Below are positions 12,464 to 14,246 of a stretch of 14,246 bases of DNA, in pieces. A model generated the notes under the pieces. That model saw only the letters and a program-made list of their open reading frames with translations. It did not search any database and had not been told where the DNA came from. Made by a program: the position numbers and the translations under genes. Positions within the stretch are counted from its first letter, which is position 1; the number at the start of each line of letters is the position of its first letter. Source of the DNA: DATDVD01 sp035290065 (GTDB lineage: Bacteria; Pseudomonadota; Gammaproteobacteria; Coxiellales; Coxiellaceae); the NCBI GenBank assembly GCA_035290065.1, contig DATDVD010000143.1, positions 1-14,246 on the forward strand, in the 5' to 3' direction.

Positions 12464-14246
12464 TTAAAATTCAGGTCTTCGTTCAGGCGGAAGAGCAATC
12501 ATTTGACTTGGCACATCAAATTGCTCCCGATCAGCTCGTGCATACGTTCGCGGCAGGATTCGATCACTCCTATCACAATGAGCTCTTGCCACGCTGTTTT
12601 GCACGTATCGATTTGCGGCATTCAAGGATTGTGTCATACGAGCCGCCTCGCGATGTACCTGGTGTTTAACCTGTACCATATCCCCCGCCCAATCCCCCGT
12701 TCGTTTGCCTCGACTACGTTCAATCGCTTTCACCACCCCTACCACCACTGCCGATAACACGACCATGCTAACCCCCAGGACAAGCGTCAACATAGCCACC
12801 TTTCCAAACTCTCCCGCGCCCAAGGTCGGCAGAAATCCGAAGGATAATACGCCCAGCTTTACCGCTGCCGCCGTTCCTAACAACGCCAAGCCCACCATTA
12901 ATCTCGCCATATTAAATGCTCGGCTGCGTGTCATATTGGGATTGGGAGGAATAGCCAGCGATAACACCAAGCCCACACCGATGCCTAACAATCCTATTAA
13001 CAGGGAATAGACCACACCGACATGAGCCAACATCCCTACCAATACACCCAAGCCTAATAGCACCACCAATCGAGGGTGTTTCATCACAGTCGCTGTATTA
13101 TTAAAAATCCACTCCGTAACGGTTTTAAAAAAGGTCCGCACCACACGACCCACCAGTTTTAAGGCACGCGTGATGACATGCGTTAAACGCAATAACAACC
13201 AAGCCAAACCATATACTAATTCTTCGAACGGTTTTGCAATAAACGTTTTTCCATAGATGGCACCCAGTATCCATCCTATCGGTGTTAAAAGAAGGGCGAA
13301 TCGAAGAGCCCAGGAACTCGTGCGTAATATCAAATCAAACGTACGGCCCACAATACTGCGTTCACCCGTTTCGCTGGCTAATCCTTCATAAGCAACGGCA
13401 CTGCCTTTTGCTACAGCAAAAGCACCCATAAAAAAGGGCACCGTTCCTTTATCATCCGACACTTCTGGAATATTTGCCGGTAGTGCGGCTAATAATTCCC
13501 CAAACCCTAACGCAGCGCCTAAACCTACCATCACCGGCGCAGGATTATCGCGCGTATACGCAATAATGTGGCCCAGTAACGCATTATTACCATCGGTTAA
13601 ACCTTCCAACGTTAATAACATTTCTTTGAAATTCATAAAGGCAGCAGAGACAAAGCGAGAAGCTTCTTTTCGCGCCATCACGCGTGCGGTGGACGCACTC
13701 CATTCGGTGAAAAATTTTAATTGTTTAGATAATTTTAAAAAGGCTTTAGGATGTATGGCCGCAAATCCACACGCTAAATAAATGGCAGAGGCATATAAGG
13801 CAATGGATGGGCTGGATTCGTAATACAGTTGTAGAAAATCAATAAAATTTTCACCCCCCGACATAATGGCTGACAAGACATCATCCGGTTTAAAAGCTTC
13901 TAAACGATACGGAGGGCGTGCTAATGCAATACCGCCCTCTCCTCGTTGCCTCAAAATCAGTTGGCGAATAGTTTCATTCAAATGCAGGCCATTGGCTCCT
14001 GCTTGTTGTTCAAATTTACAATAGGCTTGTCGTATCAAACAGATTAATTCTTCACGCTGCTCTTGGTCACCCCATCGTCTCACATCCGATACTTCTGCGG
14101 GTCTTAACAAACCCGTAGGGGCTTTTTCTAGAGCGGGGGCAGCAGCGGGAGCAGCAGCCCCTGCAGCAGCGGCTCCAGGCACTTCACCTCGTGCAGCAGC
14201 CGCAGCGTTAGGAACAGTAAACCAAGCAGCCCAATCTTCCACAAAC
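12464..14246 (-). CDS. Large multi-pass membrane protein of unknown function (5'-partial)
   Basis: Not recognised. The frame is open to the window edge; the first start codon inside is GTG at 14242 (592 residues), so the true N-terminus may lie outside. From that start, residues 12-38 are an Ala/Pro-rich low-complexity stretch, coded by GC-rich GCA/GCC repeats unlike the rest. Residues 45-210 look soluble and helical. Hydrophobic segments follow at about 236-255, 268-288, 312-330, 341-357, 391-431 (two helices), 446-468 and 482-507. The last 85 residues are a hydrophilic, basic tail (ERSRGKRTGDW, VHREAARMTQSLNAANRYVQ, PPERRPEF). Pairs of Gly-rich helices suggest an integral membrane protein of six or more spans. 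In Legionellales, large proteins of this kind without homologues are often effector candidates, but nothing here proves secretion. It could be cotranscribed with mpl. Confidence 0.75.
   Translation of the reverse strand, partial: FVEDWAAWFTVPNAAAAARGEVPGAAAAGAAAPAAAPALEKAPTGLLRPAEVSDVRRWGDQEQREELICLIRQAYCKFEQQAGANGLHLNETIRQLILRQRGEGGIALARPPYRLEAFKPDDVLSAIMSGGENFIDFLQLYYESSPSIALYASAIYLACGFAAIHPKAFLKLSKQLKFFTEWSASTARVMARKEASRFVSAAFMNFKEMLLTLEGLTDGNNALLGHIIAYTRDNPAPVMVGLGAALGFGELLAALPANIPEVSDDKGTVPFFMGAFAVAKGSAVAYEGLASETGERSIVGRTFDLILRTSSWALRFALLLTPIGWILGAIYGKTFIAKPFEELVYGLAWLLLRLTHVITRALKLVGRVVRTFFKTVTEWIFNNTATVMKHPRLVVLLGLGVLVGMLAHVGVVYSLLIGLLGIGVGLVLSLAIPPNPNMTRSRAFNMARLMVGLALLGTAAAVKLGVLSFGFLPTLGAGEFGKVAMLTLVLGVSMVVLSAVVVGVVKAIERSRGKRTGDWAGDMVQVKHQVHREAARMTQSLNAANRYVQNSVARAHCDRSDRILPRTYARADREQFDVPSQMIALPPERRPEF

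Noticed and set aside
12238..12757. Two overlapping plus-strand frames sharing SWADHGLPLR
   Set aside because: Both arise from repeat copies C and D and then run antisense into the gene at 12464; they are not independent genes.

Overview
The window looks like chromosomal DNA of a moderately AT-rich gammaproteobacterium, most likely of the order Legionellales (Coxiella, Aquicella or Legionella relatives). The evidence is the gene order ndk-rlmN-pilF-rodZ-(ispG)-hisS, which is typical of gammaproteobacteria, the dacA-dat-lipB-lipA cluster, and a three-domain LssY-like protein of the kind first named in Legionella. The placement is an inference from gene content; no rRNA or tRNA gene is present to settle it.

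Left part (1-4977): a minus-strand housekeeping block, ndk, rlmN, pilF, rodZ, hisS. It has been modified in several ways. A plus-strand periplasmic Cu/Zn superoxide dismutase gene (sodC) sits between rlmN and pilF. ispG, normally between rodZ and hisS, is absent and its place is taken by repeats. PilF is short at its C-terminus and RodZ lacks its periplasmic domain. A MITE-like element appears to have inserted in frame into the lipoprotein signal sequence of pilF.

Middle part (5092-10824): a tight plus-strand operon, dacA, dat, lipB, lipA, lssY-like. The genes abut or overlap, by up to 83 bases for lipB/lipA. It joins peptidoglycan trimming, D-amino-acid metabolism, lipoate synthesis and attachment, and an inner-membrane DedA/PAP2 lipid phosphatase. 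mpl (10831-12192, minus) converges on it with a 6-base gap and serves murein-peptide recycling, so DacA, Dat and Mpl form a cell-wall turnover theme.

Right edge (12464-14246): a large unrecognised multi-pass membrane protein with an Ala/Pro-rich N-terminus, open at the window end.

Repeats are the most striking non-coding content. Family 1 has two hairpin arms (core GCAGACC-GT-GGTCTGC or GCAGAGC-GT-GCTCTGC) around a conserved centre. It occurs as a 66-bp tandem array at the left edge, a truncated copy before rodZ, and two almost identical 83-bp copies between mpl and the last gene. Family 2 has TA-flanked inverted ends beginning GTAGCCT. It occurs within pilF, where it encloses a degenerate family-1 copy, and as a shorter relative in the former ispG slot. 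There is no gene-free stretch longer than about 300 bases: 1-219, 1486-1703 and 12193-12463 are the longest and are mostly these repeats.
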